Source: Luteimonas aquatica
Lineage (GTDB): Bacteria; Pseudomonadota; Gammaproteobacteria; Xanthomonadales; Xanthomonadaceae
Assembly (NCBI RefSeq): GCF_022662575.1
Contig: NZ_JALBFU010000001.1
Span: 568,381 to 632,380 of the forward strand
DNA: 64,000 bases
Direction of reading: 5' to 3'
Shown here: in pieces, positions 37,585-48,305 of the stretch
How the letters are laid out: the number at the start of each line of letters is the position of its first letter
How positions within the stretch are numbered: position 1 is the first letter of the stretch
Notes under the pieces: generated by a model
Seen by the model: the letters and a program-made list of their open reading frames with translations, nothing else
Databases searched by the model: none
Told to the model about the DNA's origin: nothing
Translations under genes and position numbers: made by a program

Positions 37585-39018
37585 ATGCAGCGACTGCCCC
37601 ACTGGATCGACGGCGAGGCCCGGGCTTCCGACAGCGGTCGCTGGCTCGACGTGTTCGATCCGGCCTCGGGCCGGGCCTATGCGCAGGTCGCCTCCGGCAG
37701 CGCCGCCGACGTGGCCGCGGCCGTCGCCGCCGCGCAGGCCGCGCAACCGGCGTGGGCGCGCCTGCCCAACAGCGAGCGCGCGCACTGGCTCGACGCGCTG
37801 GCGACCGCCCTGCACGCGCGCCTGGACGATTTCGCGCACGCCGAGTCGCGCGACGGCGGCAAGCCCTTCGCGCTGGCGCGCGATGTCGAGATCCCGCGCG
37901 CGATCTCCAACCTGCGTTTCTTCGCCCACGCCGCCACCCAGTTCGCCAGCGAATCGCACCACGGCGAGGCCGGCCTGAACTACACGCTGCGCCAGCCGCT
38001 GGGCACGGTCGGCACGATCTCGCCGTGGAACCTGCCGCTGTACCTGTTCACCTGGAAGATCGCCCCCGCGCTGGCCGCGGGCAATGCCGTGGTCGCCAAG
38101 CCTTCCGAGATCACCCCGGCCACGGCCACCCTGCTCGGCGAGCTGGCGGCGCAGATCGGCTTCCCGCGCGGCGTGCTCAACATCGTCCACGGCCTCGGCC
38201 CGGAGGTCGGCGAGGCGATCGTCGCCCACGAGGCGATCAAGGCGGTGTCCTTCACCGGCAGCACCGCGGTCGGGCGGCGCATCGCCGGCGTCGCCGGGCC
38301 GATGCTGAAGAAGGTCTCGCTGGAGCTGGGCGGCAAGAACCCGACCCTGGTGTTCGCCGACAGCCACTGGCGCGACCACCTGGACACGCTGGTGCGCTCG
38401 GCGTTCCAGAACAGCGGCCAGATCTGCCTGTGCGGCTCGCGCATCCTGGTCGAGCGCGGCATCTACAGCGAGTTCCGCGACGCCTTCGTCGAGCGCGCGG
38501 CGGCGTTGCGCGTGGGCGATCCGATGGACTCCGACGCGCGGCTCGGGCCGCTGGTCTCGCAGGCGCATTTCGACAAGGTGGTCGCGGCCATCGCCCGCGC
38601 CCGCGCCGAGGGCGGCACGACCCTGTGCGGCGGGCAGGCGCTGCAGCGTCCGGGCTGGTTCGTGGCGCCGACGGTGATCGAGGGCCTGGGCCCGGACACC
38701 GCCAGCAACCGCGAGGAGATCTTCGGGCCGGTCGCCACCTTGCAGCCCTTCGACGACGACGACGATGCGCTGCGCCTGGCCAACGCCGGCGACTACGGCC
38801 TGTGCGCCATGCTCTGGACCCGCGACCTCGACCGCGCCCACCGCCTCGCCGCCGGCGTCCGCGCCGGCATCGTTTGGATCAACACCTGGCTGGCGCGCGA
38901 CCTGCGCACGCCCTTCGGCGGCGTCGGCCAGTCCGGCCTGGGCCGCGAGGGCGGCGCCGAGGCGCTGCGCTTCTTCACCGAACCCAAGAACGTCTGCCTG
39001 CACCTGCCCGCCCCATGA
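37585..39018 (+). CDS. amnC: Aldehyde dehydrogenase, probable 2-aminomuconate semialdehyde dehydrogenase
   Basis: The 477-residue ALDH has NAD-binding GTVGTISPWNLPLYLFTWKI, the general base Glu in VSLELGGKNPTLVFAD near residue 250 and the nucleophilic Cys in NSGQICLCGSR near 283. FGGVGQSGLGREGG lies near the end. The sequence resembles 2-hydroxymuconic/2-aminomuconic semialdehyde dehydrogenases. The adjacent deaminase, HaaO and ACMS decarboxylase genes make 2-aminomuconate semialdehyde the likely substrate. Its stop overlaps the carbonic anhydrase start (ATGA). The activity is inferred from context, not measured. Confidence 0.88.
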   Translation: MQRLPHWIDGEARASDSGRWLDVFDPASGRAYAQVASGSAADVAAAVAAAQAAQPAWARLPNSERAHWLDALATALHARLDDFAHAESRDGGKPFALARDVEIPRAISNLRFFAHAATQFASESHHGEAGLNYTLRQPLGTVGTISPWNLPLYLFTWKIAPALAAGNAVVAKPSEITPATATLLGELAAQIGFPRGVLNIVHGLGPEVGEAIVAHEAIKAVSFTGSTAVGRRIAGVAGPMLKKVSLELGGKNPTLVFADSHWRDHLDTLVRSAFQNSGQICLCGSRILVERGIYSEFRDAFVERAAALRVGDPMDSDARLGPLVSQAHFDKVVAAIARARAEGGTTLCGGQALQRPGWFVAPTVIEGLGPDTASNREEIFGPVATLQPFDDDDDALRLANAGDYGLCAMLWTRDLDRAHRLAAGVRAGIVWINTWLARDLRTPFGGVGQSGLGREGGAEALRFFTEPKNVCLHLPAP

Positions 39019-39680
39019 GCACCCTCGACGAACTGCTGCTGCGCAACCGCATCTGGTCCGAACGCATCCGCGCGGAGGACCCGGAATTCTTCGCGCGCCT
39101 CTCGCGCCAGCAGGCGCCCGAGTACCTGTGGATCGGATGCTCCGACTCGCGCGTGCCGGCCAACCAGATCATCGACCTGGCGCCGGGCGAGGTGTTCGTC
39201 CACCGCAACATCGCCAACGTCGTGGTGCATACCGACCTGAACTGCCTGTCGGTGATCCAGTTCGCCGTCGACGTACTGCAGGTCAAGCACATCCTGGTGG
39301 TCGGCCACTACGGCTGCGGCGGCGTGCACGCGGCGCTGCACGGCCACCGCGTCGGCCTGGCCGACAACTGGCTGCGGCATGTCGCCGACGTCGCCGACAA
39401 GCACGCCGCGATGCTCGCGCGCGCGCGCCCGAACGAGCGCCACGACCGCCTGTGCGAGCTGAACGTGATCGAGCAGGTGCAGAACGTCTGCCTGTCCACC
39501 ATCGCCCGCGACGCCTGGGCACGCGGACAGTCGCTCACCGTGCACGGCTGGGTGTACAGCCTGCAGAACGGGCGCGCGCACGACATGGGCATCAGCATCG
39601 ACGCCTACGAGAAGCTGGAAGCGGCCTACGACGCCGCCATCGCCCGCGTGCAGCGCACCCAGGGCGGGTCGCCGCGATGA
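39015..39680 (+). CDS. can: Beta-carbonic anhydrase
   Basis: The 221-residue protein has the beta-class zinc ligands: Cys in WIGCSDSRVPANQI with the adjacent Asp-Arg dyad, then His and Cys in VVGHYGCGGVHAAL. DNWLRHVADV and QNVCLSTIARDAW are typical of the Can type of E. coli. It interconverts CO2 and bicarbonate in the cytoplasm. It is embedded in the tryptophan-degradation operon with 4-bp overlaps on both sides, so it is co-translated with pathway enzymes. ACMS decarboxylase in the same block releases CO2, which may explain the linkage (inference). Confidence 0.96.
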   Translation: MSTLDELLLRNRIWSERIRAEDPEFFARLSRQQAPEYLWIGCSDSRVPANQIIDLAPGEVFVHRNIANVVVHTDLNCLSVIQFAVDVLQVKHILVVGHYGCGGVHAALHGHRVGLADNWLRHVADVADKHAAMLARARPNERHDRLCELNVIEQVQNVCLSTIARDAWARGQSLTVHGWVYSLQNGRAHDMGISIDAYEKLEAAYDAAIARVQRTQGGSPR

Positions 39681-40111
39681 GCGAGGCCATCCAGGCCGGC
39701 GCCGCGCCGCGCCCGGTCGGCGCGTATCCGCACGCGCGCCGCGTGGGCGAGCTGCTGTTCCTCTCCGGCATCGGCCCGCGCGAGCCGGCCAGCGACGCGA
39801 TCCCGGGCAACGTCTACGACGGCGACGGCCGCGTGCGCGACTACGACATCCGGGCACAGGCGCGCGCGGTGTTCGCCAACGTGCGCGCGGTGCTGGAGGC
39901 CAGCGGCGCGCGCTGGGAGGACCTGGTCGACGTGACCGTCTACCTCACCGACATGGCGCGCGACTTCCGCGCCTACAACGCCGTGTGGGCCGAATATTTC
40001 CCCGACCCGGCCAGCGCCCCCTGCCGCACCACGCTCGGCATCACCGCGCTGCCGACCCCGATCGCGATCGAACTCAAGTGCACCGCCGTCGTGAAGGCGG
40101 CCTCCGCCTAG
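39677..40111 (+). CDS. amnD: RidA-family protein, probable 2-aminomuconate deaminase
   Basis: The 144-residue YjgF/RidA protein has PRPVGAYPHARRVGELLFLS, the conserved Arg in APCRTTLGITALPTPIAIEL (the carboxylate-binding Arg of RidA) and NVRAVLEASGARWEDLVDVT. Its overlap with the carbonic anhydrase gene, and haaO only 9 bp downstream, point to the deaminase that turns 2-aminomuconate into 4-oxalocrotonate with ammonia release. A general enamine/imine deaminase is the alternative. Confidence 0.85.
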   Translation: MSEAIQAGAAPRPVGAYPHARRVGELLFLSGIGPREPASDAIPGNVYDGDGRVRDYDIRAQARAVFANVRAVLEASGARWEDLVDVTVYLTDMARDFRAYNAVWAEYFPDPASAPCRTTLGITALPTPIAIELKCTAVVKAASA

Positions 40112-40120
40112 GACCTCGCC

Positions 40121-40651
40121 ATGCTTCCCGCCCCGCTCAATCTCCAGAAGTGGATCGACGAGCACCGCCACCTGCTCAAGCCGCCGGTCGGCAACAAGTG
40201 CATCTACGACGGCGACTTCATCGTCATGGTGGTGGGCGGCCCCAACCAGCGCACCGACTACCACTGGGACGAGGGGCCGGAGTGGTTCTACCAGCTCGAG
40301 GGCGAGATGGTGCTGCGCATCCAAGAGGACGGCGCGGTGCGCGATATCCCGATCAAGGCCGGCGAGATCTTCCTGCTGCCGCCGCGCACGCCGCATTCGC
40401 CGCAGCGCATGCCCGACTCGGTCGGCCTGGTGATCGAGCGCAAGCGCCTGCCGCACGAGGACGACGGCCTGATGTGGTTCTGCGAGCAGTGCAACCACAA
40501 GCTGTACGAGGAGTACTTCTTCCTGCACGACATCGAGAAGGACTTCCCGCCGGTGTTCGAGCGCTTCTACTCCTCGCGCGAGCACCGCACCTGCAAGCAC
40601 TGCGGGCACCTGAACCCCGCGCCGTCGAAGTACGAGTTCCCGGATACGTGA
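40121..40651 (+). CDS. haaO: 3-hydroxyanthranilate 3,4-dioxygenase
   Basis: The 176-residue cupin has the Fe(II)-binding residues in [20 protein letters not shown] (His and Glu) and the distal His in [12 protein letters not shown]-terminal rubredoxin-like iron site of two CxxC motifs (CEQC near 125, CKHC near 162) is typical of the bacterial enzyme (NbaC). It opens the ring of 3-hydroxyanthranilate to 2-amino-3-carboxymuconate semialdehyde, which either closes to quinolinate or is decarboxylated. It follows the deaminase gene by 9 bp. Confidence 0.97.
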   Translation: MLPAPLNLQKWIDEHRHLLKPPVGNKCIYDGDFIVMVVGGPNQRTDYHWDEGPEWFYQLEGEMVLRIQEDGAVRDIPIKAGEIFLLPPRTPHSPQRMPDSVGLVIERKRLPHEDDGLMWFCEQCNHKLYEEYFFLHDIEKDFPPVFERFYSSREHRTCKHCGHLNPAPSKYEFPDT

Positions 40652-40719
40652 CGGCTGGAGAGACGTCCCATGGCGATCTGCGCAGGCTCGCGGCGGATGG
40701 CGGCCACCATTGCTCCCAC

Positions 40720-40800
40720 CCGCCCATTCGCCGTCCCTGGCGCAGCATGCCCGCTGTGCTGAACGTCCAGCCCGGCCATCTCTGGCCGGGCGCTCGGCGG
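40720..40800 (-). repeat. Interspersed repeat, degenerate short form
   Basis: Between haaO and the FUSC gene the stretch CTGAACGTCCAGCCCGGCCA followed by TCTCTGGCCGGGCGCTCGG matches the reverse-oriented short form. It keeps the CCCGGCCA/TGGCCGGG hairpin but has diverged flanks. It divides the kynurenine block into two parts. Confidence 0.6.
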
Positions 40801-40838
40801 CGCGCGAGCCAGTGGCTCGCAAGCGCGCCGTTTCGCCC

Positions 40839-42998
40839 ATGCTGCGCTCGCTGATCGTCTTCCAGCCGCGCGAGGTGCCCGCCCGCGTCGCCCTGCGCAA
40901 CACGGTGACGGTCGTCGCGCCGCTGGCGGTGGGCATCGCCATCGACCAGGTGCCGGCCGGGCTGGCGATGACGGTCGGCGCGCTGAACACCATGTTCACC
41001 GACCTGCCCGGTCCCTACCGCCTGCGCATGCAGCGCATGCTGCTGGCGGCGGCCTCGGCGGGGCTGGCCGCGCTGATCGGCATCCTGGTCGGCCCCTGCA
41101 CGCCGCTGTTCGTCGCCACCGTGGCGGTGTTCGGCGCGGTCGGCGGGCTGCTGGTCGCGCTCGGGCCGGTGGCCGCGCGCGTCGGGCTGACCAATACCAT
41201 CGTGATGATGATCACCGCGGAGATGCAGGTCGCGCCCGGGCACGCGCCCGGCGTGGCGGCGCTGATCCTGGCCGGCGGCCTGCTGCAGACGCTCATGGCC
41301 GTGGCCGCCTGGCCGCTGCAGCGCTACCGGCCCGAGCGCTTCGCGCTGGCCACGGTGCTGGAGCAACTGGCCGACACCGCGCGCATCCGCCCCGATCCCT
41401 CGCAGCCGCCGCCGGTCTCGCAGGCGGCCACCGACGCCTTGCAGCTGCTGCATGGCCAGCACCGCTCGCGTGGCATCGCGGTGCAGTCGTTCCGCATCGT
41501 CGCCGAGCTGTGCGAGCGCGTGCGCATCGACTTGCTTTCGCTGGGCGAGCTGCACGGCCGCATCCGCGAGCCGGCGGTGCTGGCCGCGATCGATGCCGTG
41601 CTCAACTCGGCCGAGCGCGTGCTGCAGCGGCTGGCCGTGGCGATGCGCGAGGCCGAGCCGCCGCTGCGCGCGGAAAGCGAGGCCGCCGGCTTCGCCGCCC
41701 TGGTGGAAGCGTTGGCGCAGGCGCGACAGGGCCTGACCGACGCGCAGCAGCCCAGCGCCTTGCGCGAGCGCCGCCTCTCGCGCATCGCCCTGGCGCGGGC
41801 GCAGAGCCTGGCCGGCCAGCTGCGCGCGCTGGTGCGCAACAGCGACTGGGCCAGCAGCCGCGGCGAGATCCGCGCCGAACTCGCCGAGGCCCGCTTGCCG
41901 GCGGCGCTGCGCCCCGGCAATCCGCTGCAGACCCTGCGCGCCAACCTCAAGCTGTCCTCGATCGCCTTGCGCCACGCGCTGCGCAGCGCGGTCTGCGTCT
42001 CCATCGCCGCGGCCTGCGAGCGCATGCTGCAGATCCCGCACGGGGTGTGGATCCCGATGACCGCCGCCATCGTGCTCAAGCCCGATTTCGGCGGCACCAT
42101 GCAGTTCGGCGTGCTGCGCGTGGTCGGTACGCTGATCGGCCTGCTGATCGGCACCGCGGTCGCGCACCTGGCCATGGACGGGGTGGCCATGCGCCTGGCG
42201 CTGATGGCCCTGCTGTGCTTCGTGTTCCGCCTGCTGGTGCAGGTCAACTACGCGGTGGGCGTGGCGATGCTCACCGCGATGCTGGTGCTGCTGCTCTCCT
42301 TCGAGGGCATCGCGCCGGGCGAGGCCGTGGAGATGCGCATCCTCGGCACCGTGCTCGGCAGCGCCCTGGCCCTGGCCGCCTACGCGCTGTGGCCGACCTG
42401 GGAAGGCCGGCGCACGACGAACGCGCTGGCCACGCTGGTCGAGGCCTACCGCACGCACATTGCTGCGGTGCTCGGCCGCGATGCCGCAACGGGAAATTTC
42501 ACGGCGCTCTACGAAACCCGCAGCGCGGCGCGCGCGGCCCGCACCAACGCGCTGGCCTCGGTGGAGCGGCTGCGTGCCGAGCCCAAGCGCGGCGCGGCCA
42601 GGGCCCGGCTCGCCTGGACCGAGTCCTTCCTGGCCAATGCGCACCGCCTGATCCGCGCCACCCTGTCGCTGGAAGCGCTGCTGCGCGACGAGACCGGCCT
42701 GCCGCAGCTGCCCGAACTCGGCGCCTTCGCCGAACAGGCCGACCAGGCATTGGCCAGGATCGCCGCCGCCCTGCGCGAGGAGCGGCCGCCGCAGGTCCCG
42801 TCGCTGCGCCCGGCCGAGCGGCGGCTGTCCGAGGCCCTGGCCGCCCTGCCCGATGCCGGTGCCGCCGGCATCGCCCTGGCCGACGCCTGCGACCGCATCG
42901 TCGACGCCGTCGATACGCTGGCCCACCTGCTGCAGCGCGATGCGGCCGCCGCGACGGCCGCGGCGCCCATGACGACCGCCCAGAACCAACGCGGGTAG
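40839..42998 (+). CDS. FUSC-family inner membrane protein (possible aromatic acid exporter)
   Basis: The 719-residue protein has two membrane modules of about five to six spans each (about residues 25-155 and 385-505), separated by a cytoplasmic helical domain, with a further C-terminal helical domain. This is the YccS/AaeB-like FUSC layout. IPHGVWIPMTAAIVLKPDFG in the second module is a typical block. The start ATG 40839 comes after the repeat; the open frame further upstream is repeat-derived. Because it lies between haaO and the ACMS decarboxylase gene, I infer export of an aromatic or muconate-type acid, but there is no direct evidence. It ends 10 bp before the next gene. Confidence 0.85.
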   Translation: MLRSLIVFQPREVPARVALRNTVTVVAPLAVGIAIDQVPAGLAMTVGALNTMFTDLPGPYRLRMQRMLLAAASAGLAALIGILVGPCTPLFVATVAVFGAVGGLLVALGPVAARVGLTNTIVMMITAEMQVAPGHAPGVAALILAGGLLQTLMAVAAWPLQRYRPERFALATVLEQLADTARIRPDPSQPPPVSQAATDALQLLHGQHRSRGIAVQSFRIVAELCERVRIDLLSLGELHGRIREPAVLAAIDAVLNSAERVLQRLAVAMREAEPPLRAESEAAGFAALVEALAQARQGLTDAQQPSALRERRLSRIALARAQSLAGQLRALVRNSDWASSRGEIRAELAEARLPAALRPGNPLQTLRANLKLSSIALRHALRSAVCVSIAAACERMLQIPHGVWIPMTAAIVLKPDFGGTMQFGVLRVVGTLIGLLIGTAVAHLAMDGVAMRLALMALLCFVFRLLVQVNYAVGVAMLTAMLVLLLSFEGIAPGEAVEMRILGTVLGSALALAAYALWPTWEGRRTTNALATLVEAYRTHIAAVLGRDAATGNFTALYETRSAARAARTNALASVERLRAEPKRGAARARLAWTESFLANAHRLIRATLSLEALLRDETGLPQLPELGAFAEQADQALARIAAALREERPPQVPSLRPAERRLSEALAALPDAGAAGIALADACDRIVDAVDTLAHLLQRDAAAATAAAPMTTAQNQRG

Positions 42999-43008
42999 AA
43001 TCCGGCGC

Positions 43009-44019
43009 ATGCTCAAGATCGATACCCACGCCCATTACCTGCCGCGGGACTGGCCCGATCTGGCGAAGAAGTACGGCGACGAGCGCTTCCCGTTGATCCA
43101 TCACACCGACGACGGCCGCCACCGCATCTACAAGGACGGCAAGTTCTTCCGCGAGATCTGGTCCAAGACCTGGGACGCGCGCGAGCGCATCGACGACTAC
43201 GCCCGTTTCGGCGTGCAGGTGCAGGTGATCAGCACCGTACCGGTGATGTTCAGCTACTGGGCCAAGCCCAACCAGGCGCTCGATCTGCACGCCGCGCTCA
43301 ACGAGCACATGGCCGAGACCTGCCGCAGCCATCCGCGCCACTACGCCGGCATCGGCACCGTGCCGATGCAGTCGCCGCGGCTGGCGGTGCAGGAGCTGGA
43401 GCGCTGCATGGACCAGCTCGGGCTGCAGGGCGTGCAGATCGGCTCGCACATCGGGGCCTGGAACCTGGACGCGCCGGAGCTGTTCGAGTTCTTCGAGGCC
43501 GCCAGCGATCTCGGCGCCGCGATCCTGGTGCATCCCTGGGACATGATGGGCAGCGAGTCGATGCCCAAGTACTGGCTGCCCTGGCTGGTGGGCATGCCGG
43601 CCGAGCAGTCGCGCGCGGCCTGCTGCCTGATCTTCGGCGGCGTGCTGGAGCGTCTGCCCAAGCTGAAGATCTGCCTGGCGCACGGCGGCGGCAGCTTCCC
43701 CTACACCGTCGGCCGCATCGAGCACGGCTTCAACATGCGCCCGGACCTGGTGGCCACCGACAACCCGCGCAACCCGCGCGATTACCTGCAGCGCCTGTAC
43801 TTCGACTCCTGGGTGGCCGACCCGCGCGCCCTGCGCTACCTGCTCGACACCTGCGGGCCCGAGCGCGTGATGCTGGGCACCGACTATCCCTTCCCGCTCG
43901 GCGAGCAGGAGCCGGGCGCCGGGATCGCCGCGCTGTCGCTGGATACCGCCGGCCAGGAACGCCTGTACCACGGCACCGCGCTGGAGTGGCTGGGCCTGTC
44001 CAAATCGAGGTTCGCGTGA
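43009..44019 (+). CDS. nbaD: 2-amino-3-carboxymuconate-6-semialdehyde decarboxylase (ACMSD)
   Basis: The 336-residue amidohydrolase-fold decarboxylase has the zinc ligands HxH in IDTHAHYLPRDW, His in ILVHPWDMMG, His in CLAHGGGSFPYTVGR and Asp in MLGTDYPFPLGEQEPG. MLKIDTHAHYLP and the WSKTWDARERIDDYARFGV segment are characteristic of ACMSD. It removes CO2 from the HaaO product, steering carbon away from quinolinate towards 2-aminomuconate semialdehyde. Start ATG 43009. It follows the FUSC gene by 10 bp and precedes kynU. Confidence 0.97.
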   Translation: MLKIDTHAHYLPRDWPDLAKKYGDERFPLIHHTDDGRHRIYKDGKFFREIWSKTWDARERIDDYARFGVQVQVISTVPVMFSYWAKPNQALDLHAALNEHMAETCRSHPRHYAGIGTVPMQSPRLAVQELERCMDQLGLQGVQIGSHIGAWNLDAPELFEFFEAASDLGAAILVHPWDMMGSESMPKYWLPWLVGMPAEQSRAACCLIFGGVLERLPKLKICLAHGGGSFPYTVGRIEHGFNMRPDLVATDNPRNPRDYLQRLYFDSWVADPRALRYLLDTCGPERVMLGTDYPFPLGEQEPGAGIAALSLDTAGQERLYHGTALEWLGLSKSRFA

Positions 44020-44107
44020 GCGCTGCGGCCGTCGCAGCGGGTGATTCCGTGATCCGTCATTCCTGCGGCCGTGGCCAGCCATCCCGTCACCCGAGGATTT
44101 CTCCGCA

Positions 44108-45405
<1,298 letters not shown>

Positions 45406-45409
<4 letters not shown>

Positions 45410-46800
45410 GCAAGTCCCTGACCATCGTCGGCGCGGGCCTGGCCGGCGCGCTGCTCGCCACCCTGCTGGCCCGCCGCGGCTGGCGCGTGCAGGTGTTCGA
45501 GAAGCGCGGCGACCCGCGCGTGAAGGGCTACGAGGGCGGTCGCTCGATCAACCTCGCGCTGGCCGAGCGCGGCCGGCACGCGCTGCGCCAGGCCGACGCG
45601 GACGAGGCCGTGATGCGCCAGGCGGTGATGATGCGCGGACGCATGGTGCATTTCCTGGATGGACGCCTGCAGTTGCAACGCTACGGCCGCGACGATTCCG
45701 AAGTGATCTGGTCGGTGCACCGGGGCGACCTCAACATCACCCTGCTCGACCTGGCCGAGCGCGCCGGCGCCGCGCTGCACTTCCATCGCCGCCTGGACGG
45801 CGTCGATTTCGACGCCGGCATCGCCCGCTTCGTCGACGACCGCGACGGCGTGCGGCACGAGATCGAGGCCGGCGCCCTGGTCGGCGCGGACGGCGCCGGC
45901 TCGGCGCTGCGCGCGGCGATGAACGCGCATGCGCCGCTGGGCGAGCGCAGCGAATTCCTCGACCACGGCTACAAGGAGCTCGAGATCCCGCCGGCGCCCG
46001 ACGGCGGCTTCCGCATCGAGCCCCACGCCCTGCACATCTGGCCGCGCGGGCACTACATGTGCATCGCGCTGCCCAACGACGAGAAGACCTTCACCGTCAC
46101 GCTGTTCTTGCCCAATGCACCGCTGCCGAACGCGCCGATTCCGGGGCAGGACGGGCCGAGCTTCGCCGCGCTGAAGACGCCGGACGACGCGGTGGCGCTG
46201 TTCGAGCGCGACTTCGCCGACGCACTGCCGCTGATCCCGCGCCTGCGCGCCGACTGGGCGAAGAACCCGCCCGGACAGCTGGCCACGCTGTACCTGGATC
46301 GCTGGCACCTGGGCGGCCGCGCCGTCCTGCTGGGCGACGCGGCGCACGCCATGGTGCCCTTCCACGGCCAGGGCATGAACTGCGCCTTCGAGGACTGCGT
46401 GGCGCTGGCCCGGCACCTGGACGCGCACGCCGACGCCGCCGACCTCGCTGCCGCCTTCGCCGCGTTCGAGGACGAGCGCAAGCCCAATGCCGCCGCGATC
46501 CAGCAGATGGCGCTGGAGAACTACCTGGAGATGCGCGACCGCGTCGACGACCCCGACTTCCTGCTGCAGCGCGAACTCGAGCGCGCCCTGCAGGAGCGCC
46601 ACCCGGGCCGCTTCGTTCCGCACTACACCATGGTCACCTTCATGCGCATCCCCTACGCCACCGCCCTGGCGCGCAGCGACATCCAGCGCGAGATCCTGGT
46701 GGAGGCCACGCGCGGGCTGGATTCGCTGGACGGCGTGGACTGGACCGCCGTCGACGCGCGGGTCAACGCGCGGCTGGCACCTCTGCAGGACGCCGCGTGA
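45406..46800 (+). CDS. kmo: Kynurenine 3-monooxygenase
   Basis: The 464-residue FAD monooxygenase has GxGxxG in LTIVGAGLAGALLATLLARR, KGYEGGRSINLALAERGRHA, the flavin motif ALVGADGAGSALR, and LLGDAAHAMVPFHGQGMNCA near residue 310. It hydroxylates kynurenine with NADPH and O2. A hydrophobic C-terminal anchor as in eukaryotic KMO is absent. The gene is translationally coupled to kynU upstream and to sbcB downstream (GTGA overlap). Confidence 0.97.
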
Positions 46801-48239
46801 GCGCCAGTTTCCTCTTCTACGACCTGGAGACCTTCGGCACCGATCCGCGCCGCAGCCGCATCGCCCAGTTCGCCGCGATCCGCACCGATGTCGATCTCAA
46901 CGAGATCGATGCGCCGATCGATTTCTTCGTGCGCCCGGCCGACGACCTGCTGCCGGTGCCGATCGCCTCGCTGGTCACCGGCATCGCACCGCAGGACGCG
47001 CTGCGCGAGGGCATCCGCGAAGCCGAGGCCTTCGCCCGCATCGCCGAGGCGATGTCGCAGCCCGGTACTTGCACGCTCGGCTACAACTCGCTGCGCTTCG
47101 ACGACGAGTTCGTCCGCCACGGCCTGTTCCGCAATTTCTTCGACGCCTACGAGCGCGAATGGCGCAACGGCAACTCGCGCTGGGACCTGCTCGACGTGAT
47201 GCGCCTGGCGCACGCGCTGCGCCCGGACGGCATCGCCTGGCCCAAGCGCGAGGACGGCGCCACCTCGTTCCGTCTCGAACACCTGGCCAGCGCCAACGAA
47301 GTGCGCATCGGCGACGCTCACGAGGCGCTCTCGGACGTGCGCGCGCTGATCGGCATGGCGCGCAAGCTCAAGCAGGCGCAGCCGCGGCTGTGGGACTACG
47401 CCCTGCGCCTGCGCGACAAGCGCTACGCCGCCTCCCTGCTCGACATCACCGCCGCCGCGCCGGTGCTGCACGTCTCCCAGCGCTATCCCGCCGCGCGCCT
47501 GTGCGCCGCGGCGGTGCTGCCGCTGGCGCGGCACCCGCGCATCGACAGCCGCGTGATCGTGTTCGACCTGGACGGCGACCCGGAAGCGCTGCTCGACATG
47601 GACCCGGGCGCGATCGCCGACCGCCTGTACGTGCGCAGCGCCGACCTGCCCGAGGGCGAGGCGCGCATCCCGCTGAAGGAGGTGCACCTGAACCGGTGTC
47701 CCGCGCTGATCGAATGGGCGCACCTGCGCGAGGCCGACTTCCGGCGCCTGTCCATCGATCCGGCGCTGGCCGAGCGCCGCGCGGCGCGGCTGCGCGAGGT
47801 CGCACCGGCCCTGGCCGAGAAGGTGCGCCGCGTGTTCGCCGCGACGCAGGAGCGGCCGCCCTCGGACGCCGACGGCGCGCTATACGAAGGTTTCATGGGC
47901 GACGGCGACAAGCGCCGGCTCGCCGACGTGCGCGGCACGCCGCCCGAGGCGCTGGGGCTGCGCGACTTCGGCTTCCAGGACCCGCGCCTGCCCGAACTGC
48001 TGTTCCGCTTCCGCGCCCGCAACTGGCCCGAGACGCTGACCGTTCCCGAGCAGATGCGCTGGGACGCCTACCGGCGCCATCGCCTGCTCGAGGAGTCGGA
48101 GCTGTCGGAGCTCAGCCTGCCGCGCTACCAGGCGGAGATCGCCGCCCTGCGCGCCGCGCACGCGGACGACGGCGCCAAGCTGGCGCTGCTCGACCGCCTG
48201 GACGCCTGGGGCCGGGAGTTGCATCGCTCGCTGACATGA
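46797..48239 (+). CDS. sbcB: Exodeoxyribonuclease I
   Basis: The 480-residue protein has the DEDD exonuclease motifs: FLFYDLETFGTDPRRSRIAQ (Asp, Glu), LGYNSLRFDDEFVRHGLF and HEALSDVRALIGMA. The SH3-like and C-terminal helical domains of ExoI follow. It degrades single-stranded DNA 3' to 5' in recombination and mismatch repair. The start is GTG 46797, overlapping the kmo stop (GTGA). It is thus fused transcriptionally to the kynurenine genes without an obvious functional link. Confidence 0.95.
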   Translation: MSASFLFYDLETFGTDPRRSRIAQFAAIRTDVDLNEIDAPIDFFVRPADDLLPVPIASLVTGIAPQDALREGIREAEAFARIAEAMSQPGTCTLGYNSLRFDDEFVRHGLFRNFFDAYEREWRNGNSRWDLLDVMRLAHALRPDGIAWPKREDGATSFRLEHLASANEVRIGDAHEALSDVRALIGMARKLKQAQPRLWDYALRLRDKRYAASLLDITAAAPVLHVSQRYPAARLCAAAVLPLARHPRIDSRVIVFDLDGDPEALLDMDPGAIADRLYVRSADLPEGEARIPLKEVHLNRCPALIEWAHLREADFRRLSIDPALAERRAARLREVAPALAEKVRRVFAATQERPPSDADGALYEGFMGDGDKRRLADVRGTPPEALGLRDFGFQDPRLPELLFRFRARNWPETLTVPEQMRWDAYRRHRLLEESELSELSLPRYQAEIAALRAAHADDGAKLALLDRLDAWGRELHRSLT

Positions 48240-48305
48240 GGGAACGTCTGCGCCGGCCGTCGCGACGGCCCTCCATTCGCCGAACACCGCCATGACCCCC
48301 TAGCC

